Source: JAWLHU01 sp041690255 (lineage in GTDB: Bacteria; Bacillota; Sulfobacillia; Symbiobacteriales; Symbiobacteriaceae). Taken from it: a stretch of DNA of 64,000 bases. The stretch covers positions 264,883-328,882 of the forward strand of contig JAWLHU010000008.1 in the NCBI GenBank assembly GCA_041690255.1, written 5' to 3'. Positions within the stretch are counted from its first letter, which is position 1. Each line of letters begins with the position of its first letter. The notes under the pieces were generated by a model that worked only from the letters and a program-made list of their open reading frames with translations, ran no database searches and was not told the DNA's origin. The translations under genes and the position numbers were made by a program. Shown piece by piece: positions 1-9,519 of this stretch.

Positions 1-2
1 TA

Positions 3-119
3 AACCAGCATGGCATGCTTGGGATCCTGACCGGCATGTTCCAAATGACAAGTGCGGGCATAACCGCAGCGATTGTTTTTGCGTTCCTGACTGCGGTTAC
101 CTTCAATCCAAAAAGCTAG
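3..119 (+). CDS. C-terminal end of a membrane protein (partial)
   Basis: The reading frame enters from the left edge and ends at a TAG at 117-119, giving 38 residues. The last ~30 are strongly hydrophobic (around MTSAGITAAIVFAFLTAVTF), as in the final transmembrane helix of a transporter. The start and most of the protein lie outside the window, so the family cannot be fixed; an MFS-type permease is one possibility. A perfect hairpin follows directly, supporting this as a real gene end. Confidence 0.5.
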   Translation, partial: NQHGMLGILTGMFQMTSAGITAAIVFAFLTAVTFNPKS

Positions 120-125
120 CGAACA

Positions 126-152
126 GGACGCCGGCGGTGAGCCGGCGTCCTT
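126..152. terminator. Bidirectional terminator
   Basis: A perfect 10-bp inverted repeat (GGACGCCGGC at 126-135, GCCGGCGTCC at 141-150) with a 5-nt loop sits between the ends of two convergent genes. Confidence 0.75.
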
Positions 153-154
153 CA

Positions 155-1531
155 TTACTGGATTGCGGCAGTGGCAGCGGTGGCGGGTGGCTCCTCCTCG
201 ACGCGGATGAGCGATCGGTTGAAGAGCTGAGCGAAGGTGAAGGCAGCAAAGACCGTTCCCAGGGTTCCGATCACTGCACCCGGGTTCAGGTAGCCACCCA
301 GTAGGCCGGCCAGGGTAGTCGCAAGGGGGTTGGAGACCCAGGCGATCAGCCGCCGCACCGAGAAGACTCGCCCCTGCATCTCCCGAGGGGTCTTTGTCTG
401 CCAGATCGTCTGGGAGTGGGCGTTGGTGATCGGCATGGTCAACTGGATCAGGAAGGCCGCGCCGGCGGTCAGGTAGAAGGCCGGTGAGAAGCCGTAGACG
501 GCAAGGGATCCAGCTGTAAGCAGCATGGGGACCAGCACCCCCAGTACCCGGCGGGACTTGAGGCCGCCCCAGGCGGAGATCAGGACGCCACCGACCAAAC
601 CGCCCACACCGGCGATCGAACCGAGTTGGCCCATGGCCTGGTCGACCGAGAGGTCAAGCGCCGCCCGGGAGCCCTCCAGGTTGAACTTGACGACCATGGG
701 CATGAGCACATTCATAGCGGCCAGGGCGAAATTGGCCATGGTGAAGGAGGCGAGGAGCCAGAGGAGCGCCGGACGCCTGAGAATAAACGCTGCGCCCTCC
801 TTCACATCGGCCCAGAGGCTCTTCTTGGGCATGCCTGCCGTAGGGGCCAGGTCGGCACGTTCGGGCGAGGGGATATGCACGAAGGCCAGGACAAGGGCAG
901 CGAGCGCAAACGTGAACGCATCCACCCCGGTGACAAGGGCTGTACCGTCTGACATGCGTCCCAGGAGCGGGGCGAGCGTGCCGAAGTACCCCTCCCGAGC
1001 CAGACCGGGCAGGGTGATCATGGCCGCTGCCAGCATGGGGGCGACAATGCCCGCGAAGGACCAGGAGGTCTGCATCATCCCGTTGGCGCGGGACAGCTTC
1101 GCCGCCGGAACCAGCATGACGTATGATGTGTCGAAGGCGGCGGAATGGAACGCGCCTGAAGCTGAGACGAGGGCGATGAGCAGGACCAGTATCCAGAGGG
1201 TAAGTGAGTCGGTGGCTACCAGCACCGTGATCACCAGCGCGATCAGGGCCTGAAACAGATCGGCCACGAGCATCGTCCGGCGCCGGTCGTACCGGTCGAC
1301 AAAGGCACCGGCGATCGGTGCGAGGAAGACCGTGGGCAGACCGAAAGCCAGGCCTACGGCCGAGAGAGCGAAGCCCAACTCGGCCTTCTGCTCAGGCAGC
1401 GGATAAAGCCGCTGCGTCAGCCAGATGGTCAGGGCAAAGAAGGTCAGGGTGGAGCCGATCATCGAGACCGACTGAGTGACCCAGACGATCAGAAAGGTGC
1501 GCCAGCCGTTGGCCGGGGTCGCATGGGTCAT
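155..1531 (-). CDS. MFS efflux transporter
   Basis: A 458-residue integral membrane protein with about 12 hydrophobic segments. The loop after the second or third helix reads GAFVDRYDRRR, the MFS loop signature of the EntS/MFS_3-like exporter group; a related motif (GGLKSRR) follows helix 8. It probably exports a small toxic compound or drug, though no substrate can be read from sequence. It starts 3 nt downstream of the ArsR-type regulator stop, with GAGGAGG ahead of its ATG, so the two form an operon in which the regulator probably senses the exported compound. It ends at a shared hairpin terminator. Confidence 0.85.
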   Translation of the reverse strand: MTHATPANGWRTFLIVWVTQSVSMIGSTLTFFALTIWLTQRLYPLPEQKAELGFALSAVGLAFGLPTVFLAPIAGAFVDRYDRRRTMLVADLFQALIALVITVLVATDSLTLWILVLLIALVSASGAFHSAAFDTSYVMLVPAAKLSRANGMMQTSWSFAGIVAPMLAAAMITLPGLAREGYFGTLAPLLGRMSDGTALVTGVDAFTFALAALVLAFVHIPSPERADLAPTAGMPKKSLWADVKEGAAFILRRPALLWLLASFTMANFALAAMNVLMPMVVKFNLEGSRAALDLSVDQAMGQLGSIAGVGGLVGGVLISAWGGLKSRRVLGVLVPMLLTAGSLAVYGFSPAFYLTAGAAFLIQLTMPITNAHSQTIWQTKTPREMQGRVFSVRRLIAWVSNPLATTLAGLLGGYLNPGAVIGTLGTVFAAFTFAQLFNRSLIRVEEEPPATAATAAIQ

Positions 1532-1534
1532 GGG

Positions 1535-2461
1535 CTATACCTCCTCGGTTTTCGGAAGGACAAAGCTCCTGAACTGGTCGGACAACTGGTCCACGCCGGT
1601 CGGGTTGAGGCTGTAGCGGGCTTCCTTGCCGACCTCGTGAATCAGCACGAGGCGGGCCGCCCGCAGCGCCACCATGTGGTGATGAACCGTGGACTTGGCC
1701 AGACGAGTTCGGTCGGTCAACTCGCTCAGGGTGAGTGAACCCTTGCCCAGGAGGCGCAGGATCCGCAGGCGGTTCTCGTCGGCGAGGGCCCGGGTCAGTC
1801 GGAGCAGGGCGAGGGGGGGATCGTCCGGATTGGCCTGTGACATATCGACGGGATAGAGTAGGATACGCAAGCCTGTGAGAGCGGATCCAACGTTCCAGGG
1901 GCTCATGTGGTACTGCGGGACCAGCAGAACCTCGGCGACCTCATCTTCAGCCAGATTGACGCCGTTGGTCGCCTCCAGTACGACCTCCTGGGCCGGCGAG
2001 CAGGCAGCCTGTGCCCGCCGGGCATTGACCTCCGCCTGGAGATGGGCCAGGATCACGGGATCGACATGTCTGAAGTACCGCTCATGCCAGACGGAGAGCG
2101 CTTCGACCAACCGGTCGCGCCAGGTGACAAGGTCCCAGGGCAGGTGGGGGGCGATCTCCTCCACATGCGGATGCATGCAGCCGTAGAGCTCACCGGGGGT
2201 CAACCCGGCCAGCCAGCAGAGAAACCCCTCCGCCCCGCCCGACGGGGATTTACGGATGAGCGGAAAGAGATGGTGCAACGCCCGCGGGTCCTTGATCGGC
2301 CTCACCAGAGCGAGTGCGTCGGGCGACAGGCGCTTCTCGACGTTGCTTCCCCAAGCGGATCCCAGGTCGATCGTCTTCCACCGCTGCCGGTCCACAAAGA
2401 CGGCCAGGCTGAGTACCAATTCATAGGCAGGAGACCAATCGACTGTAAGGGAACGAATCAT
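1535..2461 (-). CDS. ArsR-family transcriptional regulator
   Basis: About 308 residues, much longer than a minimal ArsR protein. The winged helix is C-terminal (about 218-285; ALADENRLRILRLLGKGSLT, then LAKSTVHHHMVALRAARLV). The first ~200 residues form a separate domain, possibly ligand-sensing, as in the long ArsR-like regulators found next to MFS pumps. The start at 2461 is chosen because GGAGG lies 8 nt upstream; an in-frame start 27 nt further out lacks such a site. It is transcribed with the MFS gene and diverges from the SOD gene, with repeated ATCGAA half sites in between that suggest autoregulation. Confidence 0.85.
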   Translation of the reverse strand: MIRSLTVDWSPAYELVLSLAVFVDRQRWKTIDLGSAWGSNVEKRLSPDALALVRPIKDPRALHHLFPLIRKSPSGGAEGFLCWLAGLTPGELYGCMHPHVEEIAPHLPWDLVTWRDRLVEALSVWHERYFRHVDPVILAHLQAEVNARRAQAACSPAQEVVLEATNGVNLAEDEVAEVLLVPQYHMSPWNVGSALTGLRILLYPVDMSQANPDDPPLALLRLTRALADENRLRILRLLGKGSLTLSELTDRTRLAKSTVHHHMVALRAARLVLIHEVGKEARYSLNPTGVDQLSDQFRSFVLPKTEEV

Positions 2462-2474
2462 GTATTTGACCTCC

Positions 2475-2513
2475 ATCGAACGGAACAATTATATTCGATG
2501 ATAATCGAACGGG
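2475..2513. promoter_or_regulatory. Candidate ArsR operator repeats
   Basis: In the divergent regulator/SOD promoter region the motif ATCGAACGG occurs twice in direct orientation (2475-2483 and 2504-2512). The second copy is the right arm of an inverted repeat, TTCGAT-GATA-ATCGAA (2494-2509). AT-rich inverted repeats beside the gene are usual ArsR operators; binding here is inferred. Confidence 0.4.
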
Positions 2514-2572
2514 ATCTCTTTGGCAAGAGCGGCCCCGACGTGCATAGAGTGGTGAGGCGAGGGGGGGACGTG

Positions 2573-3580
2573 ATGTACGGATTCTTTGCCCACGGTTCGG
2601 AGCCCATGGTCTGCCAGCACATTGCCGACTGGAGCCGCCAGGTGCTGGGGTATATCGACGAACTCCGCCACAAGGGGTTTGCCGGTGAGGCCCTGGAGGG
2701 GCTGCGCTCCCGGTTCACCGCGCTGGAGACCGAGGCGACCACCCTGCTCAATCCCTGGCACTGGGGGACGACCGGAGCGGGCGCTGTGGCGCGCCTTCTT
2801 GAACAGGCTCATGGGGCGCTCATGGACTTCACGCAGATGCTGCGTGAGATCGGGGGAGACGAAGCTGGGCAGGACCGGCCCGGCAGGCAAGAGGGGGGAG
2901 ACGGGCAGGTAGAGCACGGTGAGCCGCCGAGGGGCGAGCGAACCGGGGTCAGGCCGGTGCCGGTCGGGGAGCACTCCCTGCCACCGCTACCCTACGCGTA
3001 CGATGCACTTGAGCCACACATTGATGCCCAGACAATGAGCCTGCATCACGACAAACACCACAAATCGTACGTCGACGGGCTGAACAAGGCGGAGCGGCAG
3101 ATGGCGGAAGCCCGCCGGTCCGGTGACTTCGATCTGATCAAGCACTGGGAGCGAGAGGCAGCTTTTAACGGCGCCGGCCATTATCTGCACACGATCTTCT
3201 GGCCGGTCATGTCACCCAATGGTGGGGGAGAGCCGACCGGTTTGGTGGCGGAACAGATCCAGCAGGACTTTGGCGGGTTCGACAAGTTCAAGGAGCACTT
3301 CTCCAAGGCGGCCGACAAGGTGGAGGGGAGCGGCTGGGCGATCTGGGTCTGGTCTCCCCGGGCCAATCGGACCGACATCCTCCAGGCGGAGAAGCATCAG
3401 AATCTGAGTCAGTGGGAGTCCATTCCGCTGCTCCCGCTGGATGTGTGGGAGCATAGCTACTATCTGAAGTACCAGAACGATCGCAAAGCATACATAGACG
3501 CCTGGTGGAACGTGGTCAACTGGCCCGAGGTGGAGAAGCGGCTGCAGCAGGCCCGGCAACTCACCTGGGAACCGTATTAA
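2573..3580 (+). CDS. Superoxide dismutase, Fe/Mn family, with N-terminal extension
   Basis: Converts superoxide to oxygen and hydrogen peroxide. Residues ~134-335 are a complete Fe/Mn SOD domain, beginning SLPPLPYAYDALEPHIDAQT. Metal ligands by alignment with E. coli SodA are His158 (SLHHDKHH), His206 (LHTIFW), Asp290 and His294 (DVWEHSYY). The first ~133 residues are an extra domain, mostly helical up to about residue 93 and then a charged Gly/Arg-rich linker, resembling the extended SodF-type enzymes of spore-formers. The ATG at 2573 follows a G-rich ribosome site. The frame stays open far upstream, but that part lies antisense to the ArsR gene and is not coding. A hairpin terminator follows. 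Confidence 0.9.
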   Translation: MYGFFAHGSEPMVCQHIADWSRQVLGYIDELRHKGFAGEALEGLRSRFTALETEATTLLNPWHWGTTGAGAVARLLEQAHGALMDFTQMLREIGGDEAGQDRPGRQEGGDGQVEHGEPPRGERTGVRPVPVGEHSLPPLPYAYDALEPHIDAQTMSLHHDKHHKSYVDGLNKAERQMAEARRSGDFDLIKHWEREAAFNGAGHYLHTIFWPVMSPNGGGEPTGLVAEQIQQDFGGFDKFKEHFSKAADKVEGSGWAIWVWSPRANRTDILQAEKHQNLSQWESIPLLPLDVWEHSYYLKYQNDRKAYIDAWWNVVNWPEVEKRLQQARQLTWEPY

Positions 3581-3589
3581 GTGAATGGA

Positions 3590-3623
3590 AGACCCCGACC
3601 GGTCATGCTGCCGGGCGGGGTCT
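3590..3623 (+). terminator. SOD terminator
   Basis: AGACCCCG (3590-3597) pairs with CGGGGTCT (3616-3623), 10 nt after the SOD stop codon. There is no strong T run. Confidence 0.55.
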
Positions 3624-3667
3624 GATTGCTATGCAAGATTCTCATGGAAAGAGATGGCTCAAGATTG

Positions 3668-3697
3668 TTGACAGCCGAGATCGGTCGCGCTGATACT
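3668..3697 (+). promoter_or_regulatory. Sigma-A-like promoter of the MBG protein gene
   Basis: TTGACA (3668-3673), 18-bp spacer, GATACT (3692-3697), about 46 nt before the ATG of the large surface protein. Confidence 0.5.
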
Positions 3698-3743
3698 GAG
3701 GTGACGATACCCGTGCAAAATGACGGAATAAGGGGAAGGCCTT

Positions 3744-6700
3744 ATGATAAACCACCCGCGGACACAGTCCGGGCCAATAGCCCTCATCTGCTTCCTGCTC
3801 GCCTTCGTGCTTGCGCTTGCCCCGCAGACGGCCATGGCATCCGCTGTCCTGGACCAGTCCAATGAAGGCGTCTTGACCGGTACCGCAGGCGCCGCTGCGG
3901 ACATGATCATGGCCCAGACCTTCACGCCTGCCATGTCCGGCGCCCTTACCCGTGTCCAGGTCAGCGCCAACCTCTTTATCTACGGAACCCCTGGCCCCGG
4001 CGACCTGACCGTAGAGATACGTACGACAAGCGGCGGTCTGCCGACAGGGACGGTTCTTGGTACGGCCACCTTTCCCCAGGCCAACGTGCCTACAGGATCG
4101 AACGACTATGTCTGGGCAGACTTCAACTTCACGAACCTTATGGTGACCGCGGGCACACCCTACGCAATCGTCCTCAGGTCACCCAATCCCTCCTCGACCG
4201 GGAAGGGGTACTACCAGCTGGCATACATGGGGGGAAACCCCTACACCAATGGCCGGGGTCTCAGCTATAACCTTGGCAGTTGGAGTTCACTTGTCAATGA
4301 CGAAGCGAATGCCGAGGAGGACCTTCTCTTCCGGACATACGTAGACGTCGACGGTGGACCCAAGTCGGAGATCTCCACCCTCTCCAACCTTGTCGCCGAG
4401 GGCAGGCTGCTCTCTCCCGCCTTCTCCCCCGGCCAGCTCAGCTACACGATCGATGTCGGCGCAAGCGACCCCCTTATCCGCTTCATGCCCACTACCACCG
4501 ACCCCAACGCAGTCATTCGCATGACGGGCGGGCAGCATAACAATATCCCGATCGGTAGTGGCAGTTGGACCCCATACATTACCCTGAATCCCGGCCCCAC
4601 CACGATCACGTTCACTGTCACTGCGGAGGACGCAATTCATACCACGACATACACGGTCGTCGTGCGGCGAATGCCATCGCTTACCCTGAGCCTTTCGCCC
4701 TCATCTATCGGGTACAAGGACTCGACAACGGTGACCGCCCGGCTGACCACCGACGGCTCGGCCGCCATGACCGGCAAGACGATCAGCTTCAGCGTGAATG
4801 GACAGCCAATCGGCTCGGCCACCACGGATGCCGGCGGATACGCCAGCCTCACCTACGTAGCGGTCCAGTCGGGGTCCCCTAGTGTACAGGCGTCCTTTGC
4901 CGGCGATGCCGACTACAGCGCCACCACTGCCGTCGCGTCACTTCAGGTCAGCAAACCGGTCCTCACGGTTACGACCAACCCTGCATCCCGGATATACGGG
5001 GAGGCTAACCCGACGTTTACGGGAAGCGTCTCCGGTCTCCTGGAGGGAGATAGTGTCACCTTTGCCTATGAGACGACTGCCACGGCAGCCAGTCCTGTGG
5101 GCCAGTACAATATCACGGCGACGCCATCGGGCGATGATCAGTCCAATTATACGATCGAGTACAACCTTGGCAAGCTGACGATCGAACCGGCTACCCTGAC
5201 AGTCACGGCGAACGATGCAACCCGGGCTTACGGGGCCGCCGATCCGAGCTTCGCGGGGAGCATCGACGGAACAAAGAATGAGGACGCCATTACCGCCACC
5301 TACGCCACCACGGCGGTCAACAGCAGCCCCGTCGGCACCTATCCGATCACCGCCAACCTGAGTGACCCGGGCGGCAAACTCGGGAATTACACGGTCTTCA
5401 ACACGTCTGGCACGCTGACCATTACCAAGGCTTCGCTTGCGGTCACACCGGAGGACCTCCAGCGGGTCTATGGTTCGAGTAATCCAACACTGTCCGCCCA
5501 GTTCACGGGACTGCGTACCGGCGACACCGTTTCGGCGGAGCTGACCACGGCAGCGGACACGGGGAGCCTGGTTGGGACATATCCAATCACGGTTCTTTCG
5601 CTGGATGACCCGGACATGCGGCTCTCCAACTACACGATCACCCAGAACCAGGGGACCCTGACAGTCACGCCGGCGCCCCTGGCGGTGTCGGTGGATAACC
5701 AGTCCCGGCTCTACGGTGCTCCTAACCCGGCCCTGACCGGCACGCTGACCGGCCTGGTCAACGGCGACAGCATTACGGCATCCTACAACACAACCGCGAC
5801 CGAGACGAGTGGAGTCGGTGCCTACACGATCACCGCCACTCTTAGCGATCCTGACGCCAAGTTGGGCAACTACCAGGTGACCAACACCCCCGGTACACTG
5901 CAGATCAACCCGGCCCCGGTCACCATTTTGGTGGATGATGCCAGCCGCGAGTACGGTTCGCCCGATCCATCGTTCACCGGTTCCATTACGGGCGCTCTTA
6001 ACGGCGATGCCCTTTCCGCCACCTACACCACCACTGCGACGGCTGCCAGCGCTGTTGGCAGCTATCCGATCACCGCGACCCTGAGCGGTCCGGCAGCGGG
6101 CAACTACACCGCAGCGGTGGATGATGGCAGCCTGCTCATTACGGCGGCCCATCTCACCGTCACTCCGGCGGATGCAAGACGGTTCTACGGTGACCCCAAT
6201 CCGACCTTCACTGGCAGCATGACCGGTGTCAAGAACGGTGACGCCATTACGCCCACCTACGCCACCGATGCCACCGAAACCAGCGCGATCGGCCCCTACA
6301 CGATTGCCGCAACGGTGGATGGTGCAGCGCTCTCCAATTACACTGTCTCCTATAATACCGGTGTGTTGACGGTAGACCCAGCGCCCCTGACCATCGCCCC
6401 AAATGATGCAAGCCGTCCGTATGGCGATGCGAACCCGACATTCACCGGAAGCCTTCTCGGTGTGAAGAACAGCGACATTTTCGCAGTCGAGTTCAGCACC
6501 ACCGCCACCGAGACCAGCCCGGCCGGGCCCTACCCGATTGCGGCTAGCCTGAGTGGACCGGCATTGGACAACTACACGGTCAACGCCCCGACCGGGACGC
6601 TCACGATCACCGCCGCCCCGTTGACCCTTGCGGTCGAGGATGCTACCCGAGCATACGGTGATGCCAATCCGGCCTTCACCTCGACCTTGACCGGAATCCG

Positions 6701-9002
6701 CAACGATGATGCGGTACACGTGTCCTACACCACCACGGCAAGCCCAGGCAGTCCTGTTGGGAGCTACTCGGTAACCGGCGCGCTGAGCGGCGACGCGCTC
6801 GGCAACTACGATGTCACCTATCAGCATGGAACCCTCCAGGTGACGCCGGCGCCGCTCTCTGCCACCGCAGATGACACTACCCGGCGATACGGTGATGCGA
6901 ACCCGGCTTTCAGCGGCAACCTGTTGGGCCTCAAGAACGACGACCCGATCACCCCGGTTTACGCCACCACGGCAGACGCCCTATCCCCCGTGGGCGACTA
7001 CCCGATCACCGTCACCCTCGACGATCCGAGTGGAGCCCTGGCCAACTATACGCCGACCCTGGGTGCGGGTAGCCTGACGATCGACCCGGCTCCGTTGGAG
7101 GTTACCCCCGCAGACATGACCCGGCTTTTCGGGCAAGAGAACCCGGTCCTTACAGGCACCATAACGGGGCTGAAGAATGGCGATCGGATCACCCCGGTAT
7201 ACAGCACGATCGCTGAGAGCAGCAGCGCTGCCGGGAGCTACCCGATCACGGTCACCCTGGAGGACCCTGATCTCCGGCTCCCAAACTATGCGGTGACCCT
7301 GAACCAGGGCACACTTACGGTCAGCCGTGGCGAGGTCGTGATCAGAGCGACCAGCCAGTCCAAGACGTATGGCAGCCCCAACCCGCCCTTGACAGGAACC
7401 GTGACAGGGATGCTCCCCTCCGCCCCCTTCACCGTTTCTTATGTCACCGGTGCATCCAGCGGCAGTTCGGTCGGCACCTATAAGATCACCCCGGTGGTGA
7501 GCGGTGACGTCTCCGGGTACAACCTGACGGTGCAGTCTGGCACCCTGACAATCCATCCGGCTCGGGTCTACGTGACCGCTGACGACAAGACCAAGGTCTA
7601 TGGCGACCAGGATCCGGCCTTCACCGTAACCTACAGCGGCTTCCGGGCGGGCGATACAGCGACCGCTCTCTCGGGCAGCCTCGCCTGCACAACGGGATCA
7701 GGCTCCCTCACCAGGTACCAGATCGTCTGCTCCGGTCTCCAGGCTCATGACTACTCGATCACCTATCTCCCGGGTACTCTGACCGTCCTGCCCCGGCCCA
7801 CCAGCACGGAGGTTCAGGGGACGACGGTCCCCTACGGCGCCAAAGAAGCGCGGGTCAGCGTATCGGTCTCCGCCAGCGGGCTGGTACCAGAGTCAGGCAA
7901 CGTGACCTTCTGGCTGCAGGGGGTGGGGGCCGTGGAGCGCCTTCATCATGGTAGTGTTTCCTCGGCTCTGGATGTGAGTAGCCTCCTTCCCGGTACCTAT
8001 ACCATTCGGGTGGCCTACGACGGGGATGGGATGTTCGCTGACAGCTACGGCACAGGGACGCTGACGATTCCGGCTCCGAGCCTTCGCCTGGCGGCACAGG
8101 CCCCCGAGGTGGTCGAGTCGGGCCAGGCGATCTTGCTCCGTGCACGGGTCAGTCCCATGCTGCCGGCGCTGGCGGATTCGACCGTCCAGTTTGAGGTGAA
8201 CGGTCAGAGCGTGGGTTCCGCTCAGGTGGATGAAACAGGCTCCGCCAATCTGACTGGCGTAGTGGTAGACCTCCCGGAGGGAGCGTATACCGTGACTGCC
8301 GTGCTGACCCCATCTCACTCTTCCTTCACGGGAGCCAGAGGAGCGACCTCGCTCAGGGTTGTCAGGCCGCTCCTGGAGCAGGGTGGCGACATGAGCTCGC
8401 GCGAGATTCTTGACCAGGTGATGCAGACCACACCGCCCGCGCAGATCGAGCAACTGCTCCTGAGCAAGGTCGAGTCCAACCAGGCCACCCCAGGTGACCT
8501 GGACCTCCTGGCCGAGGTTCAGGCCCGGCTCGGCAAGGTGAATGAGGCGCTCCAGACCATGCAGACCCGCCTGCAGGCGGATCCGACTGACCTGGATGCG
8601 TACAGACGCTATATAGAACTGGAAGAACAGACGGGTGAACATCGGCCGCTGGATGTCTTCGTCAACGGCCAGAAACTGGCGTTCGATATTCGCCCAGTGG
8701 TACAGGAAGGGCGCACACTGGTTCCGATCCGTGCCCTCTCGGAGGCGCTGGGTGCCGCTGTCGCGTGGGATGGTGACACACGCAAGGTGACGATCACCCG
8801 CAACGGTCTAACGGTTGAGTTAGTCCTGGGAAGTAATGTGGCCCTGGTCAACGGCCAGGAGGTGACCCTCGACGTGCCGGCCGATGCGCCCGATGGCCGG
8901 ACCCTGGTACCGATCCGATTCGTCAGTGAGACGTTCGGCCTGGATGTGGAGTGGTTGCCGGAGCAGGAGATCATCGTCGTGATTGAGAAGGGTGACCAAT
9001 GA
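3744..9002 (+). CDS. Giant secreted MBG-repeat protein with copper-amine-oxidase-N-like C-terminus
   Basis: 1752 residues, exported: a Sec signal peptide ends near residue 32 (TAMASA). Residues ~33-200 form a carbohydrate-binding-like beta domain, followed by cadherin-like and Ig-like segments to ~403. Twelve consecutive MBG-type repeats of ~79 residues (~404-1350) follow, each with the pattern R-x-YG-x-x-(N/D)P, then NGD, YxxTA, PVGxYPI, NYT and GTLTI. Two further Ig-like domains, a helical TPR-like stretch (~1545-1630) and a ~120-residue copper-amine-oxidase-N-like domain (GRTLVPIRALSEALGA and GRTLVPIRFVSETFG) complete it. Such end domains are commonly thought to hold proteins to the cell wall. 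It is probably an adhesin or surface-layer component. There is no sortase motif. Confidence 0.85.
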   Translation: MINHPRTQSGPIALICFLLAFVLALAPQTAMASAVLDQSNEGVLTGTAGAAADMIMAQTFTPAMSGALTRVQVSANLFIYGTPGPGDLTVEIRTTSGGLPTGTVLGTATFPQANVPTGSNDYVWADFNFTNLMVTAGTPYAIVLRSPNPSSTGKGYYQLAYMGGNPYTNGRGLSYNLGSWSSLVNDEANAEEDLLFRTYVDVDGGPKSEISTLSNLVAEGRLLSPAFSPGQLSYTIDVGASDPLIRFMPTTTDPNAVIRMTGGQHNNIPIGSGSWTPYITLNPGPTTITFTVTAEDAIHTTTYTVVVRRMPSLTLSLSPSSIGYKDSTTVTARLTTDGSAAMTGKTISFSVNGQPIGSATTDAGGYASLTYVAVQSGSPSVQASFAGDADYSATTAVASLQVSKPVLTVTTNPASRIYGEANPTFTGSVSGLLEGDSVTFAYETTATAASPVGQYNITATPSGDDQSNYTIEYNLGKLTIEPATLTVTANDATRAYGAADPSFAGSIDGTKNEDAITATYATTAVNSSPVGTYPITANLSDPGGKLGNYTVFNTSGTLTITKASLAVTPEDLQRVYGSSNPTLSAQFTGLRTGDTVSAELTTAADTGSLVGTYPITVLSLDDPDMRLSNYTITQNQGTLTVTPAPLAVSVDNQSRLYGAPNPALTGTLTGLVNGDSITASYNTTATETSGVGAYTITATLSDPDAKLGNYQVTNTPGTLQINPAPVTILVDDASREYGSPDPSFTGSITGALNGDALSATYTTTATAASAVGSYPITATLSGPAAGNYTAAVDDGSLLITAAHLTVTPADARRFYGDPNPTFTGSMTGVKNGDAITPTYATDATETSAIGPYTIAATVDGAALSNYTVSYNTGVLTVDPAPLTIAPNDASRPYGDANPTFTGSLLGVKNSDIFAVEFSTTATETSPAGPYPIAASLSGPALDNYTVNAPTGTLTITAAPLTLAVEDATRAYGDANPAFTSTLTGIRNDDAVHVSYTTTASPGSPVGSYSVTGALSGDALGNYDVTYQHGTLQVTPAPLSATADDTTRRYGDANPAFSGNLLGLKNDDPITPVYATTADALSPVGDYPITVTLDDPSGALANYTPTLGAGSLTIDPAPLEVTPADMTRLFGQENPVLTGTITGLKNGDRITPVYSTIAESSSAAGSYPITVTLEDPDLRLPNYAVTLNQGTLTVSRGEVVIRATSQSKTYGSPNPPLTGTVTGMLPSAPFTVSYVTGASSGSSVGTYKITPVVSGDVSGYNLTVQSGTLTIHPARVYVTADDKTKVYGDQDPAFTVTYSGFRAGDTATALSGSLACTTGSGSLTRYQIVCSGLQAHDYSITYLPGTLTVLPRPTSTEVQGTTVPYGAKEARVSVSVSASGLVPESGNVTFWLQGVGAVERLHHGSVSSALDVSSLLPGTYTIRVAYDGDGMFADSYGTGTLTIPAPSLRLAAQAPEVVESGQAILLRARVSPMLPALADSTVQFEVNGQSVGSAQVDETGSANLTGVVVDLPEGAYTVTAVLTPSHSSFTGARGATSLRVVRPLLEQGGDMSSREILDQVMQTTPPAQIEQLLLSKVESNQATPGDLDLLAEVQARLGKVNEALQTMQTRLQADPTDLDAYRRYIELEEQTGEHRPLDVFVNGQKLAFDIRPVVQEGRTLVPIRALSEALGAAVAWDGDTRKVTITRNGLTVELVLGSNVALVNGQEVTLDVPADAPDGRTLVPIRFVSETFGLDVEWLPEQEIIVVIEKGDQ

Positions 9003-9006
9003 GAAG

Positions 9007-9038
9007 AGGCGGCTGGAGATCAACTCCGGCCGCCTTTT
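9007..9038. terminator. Bidirectional terminator
   Basis: A 12-bp stem with one G-T pair (9007-9018 with 9024-9035), a 5-nt loop and a short T run, between the convergent MBG and DUF2680-like genes. Confidence 0.75.
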
Positions 9039-9041
9039 CCT

Positions 9042-9482
9042 CTACCTGTTCGCCTGTGATGGCTGTTTGGCCTTCCACTCCTGCCAGCGCTTCAGCATCT
9101 GGTCGGCCTGCTCCTGGGTCATGCGGCCGGACTTGACCGCCGCGTCGAGCTTGGCCTTCACCTCGGCCTCGGTGGCACCCTTCAGGTCGTGGTGCCACTT
9201 GCCGCCATGTTTGAAGTGCTTCATGTTCTCCTTCAGCCGGGTGGCCTCATCTGCCGTGATCTTGCCATCGGCGGCGGCCTTGTCGATCTTTGCCTCGATT
9301 TCCGCCCGCAACTGCTCCATGCGGGAGTGGCGCAGGCTGCGAATCTCAGTCATCAACTGCTGGGCGCCCTGTGAGGCCTTGGGACCCGCAACATCTCCAC
9401 CGGCTGCAAAGGCGACACCGGTGGCGAGCGCTGCTGCAAGGATAGCGGTCCCCATCGATGTCATCCAATTGGATCGGCGCAT
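9042..9482 (-). CDS. Small exported DUF2680-like protein
   Basis: 146 residues with a signal peptide ending near ATGVAFAAGG (~residue 28). The mature part is charged and helical and contains two similar units, DGKITADEATRLKEN and SGRMTQEQADQMLKRW, the pattern of DUF2680/YckD-type proteins. No enzyme motif is present; His and Lys are enriched around FKHGGKWHHD, which might bind metal or an anionic surface (inference). It lies between convergent neighbours and appears monocistronic. Function unknown. Confidence 0.7.
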   Translation of the reverse strand: MRRSNWMTSMGTAILAAALATGVAFAAGGDVAGPKASQGAQQLMTEIRSLRHSRMEQLRAEIEAKIDKAAADGKITADEATRLKENMKHFKHGGKWHHDLKGATEAEVKAKLDAAVKSGRMTQEQADQMLKRWQEWKAKQPSQANR

Positions 9483-9519
9483 TGCTTCACCTCCTCATCC
9501 ACAGGATGCCCCGCGGAGA

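Noticed and set aside
1907..2572. Extended N-terminus of the superoxide dismutase
   Set aside because: The region is the antisense of the ArsR-type gene; the ATG at 2573 has the ribosome site and a matching family start.
4938..6827. Long open frame antisense to the MBG gene
   Set aside because: Arises from the repeat composition of a GC-rich gene; the sense strand encodes a clear 12-repeat secreted protein.
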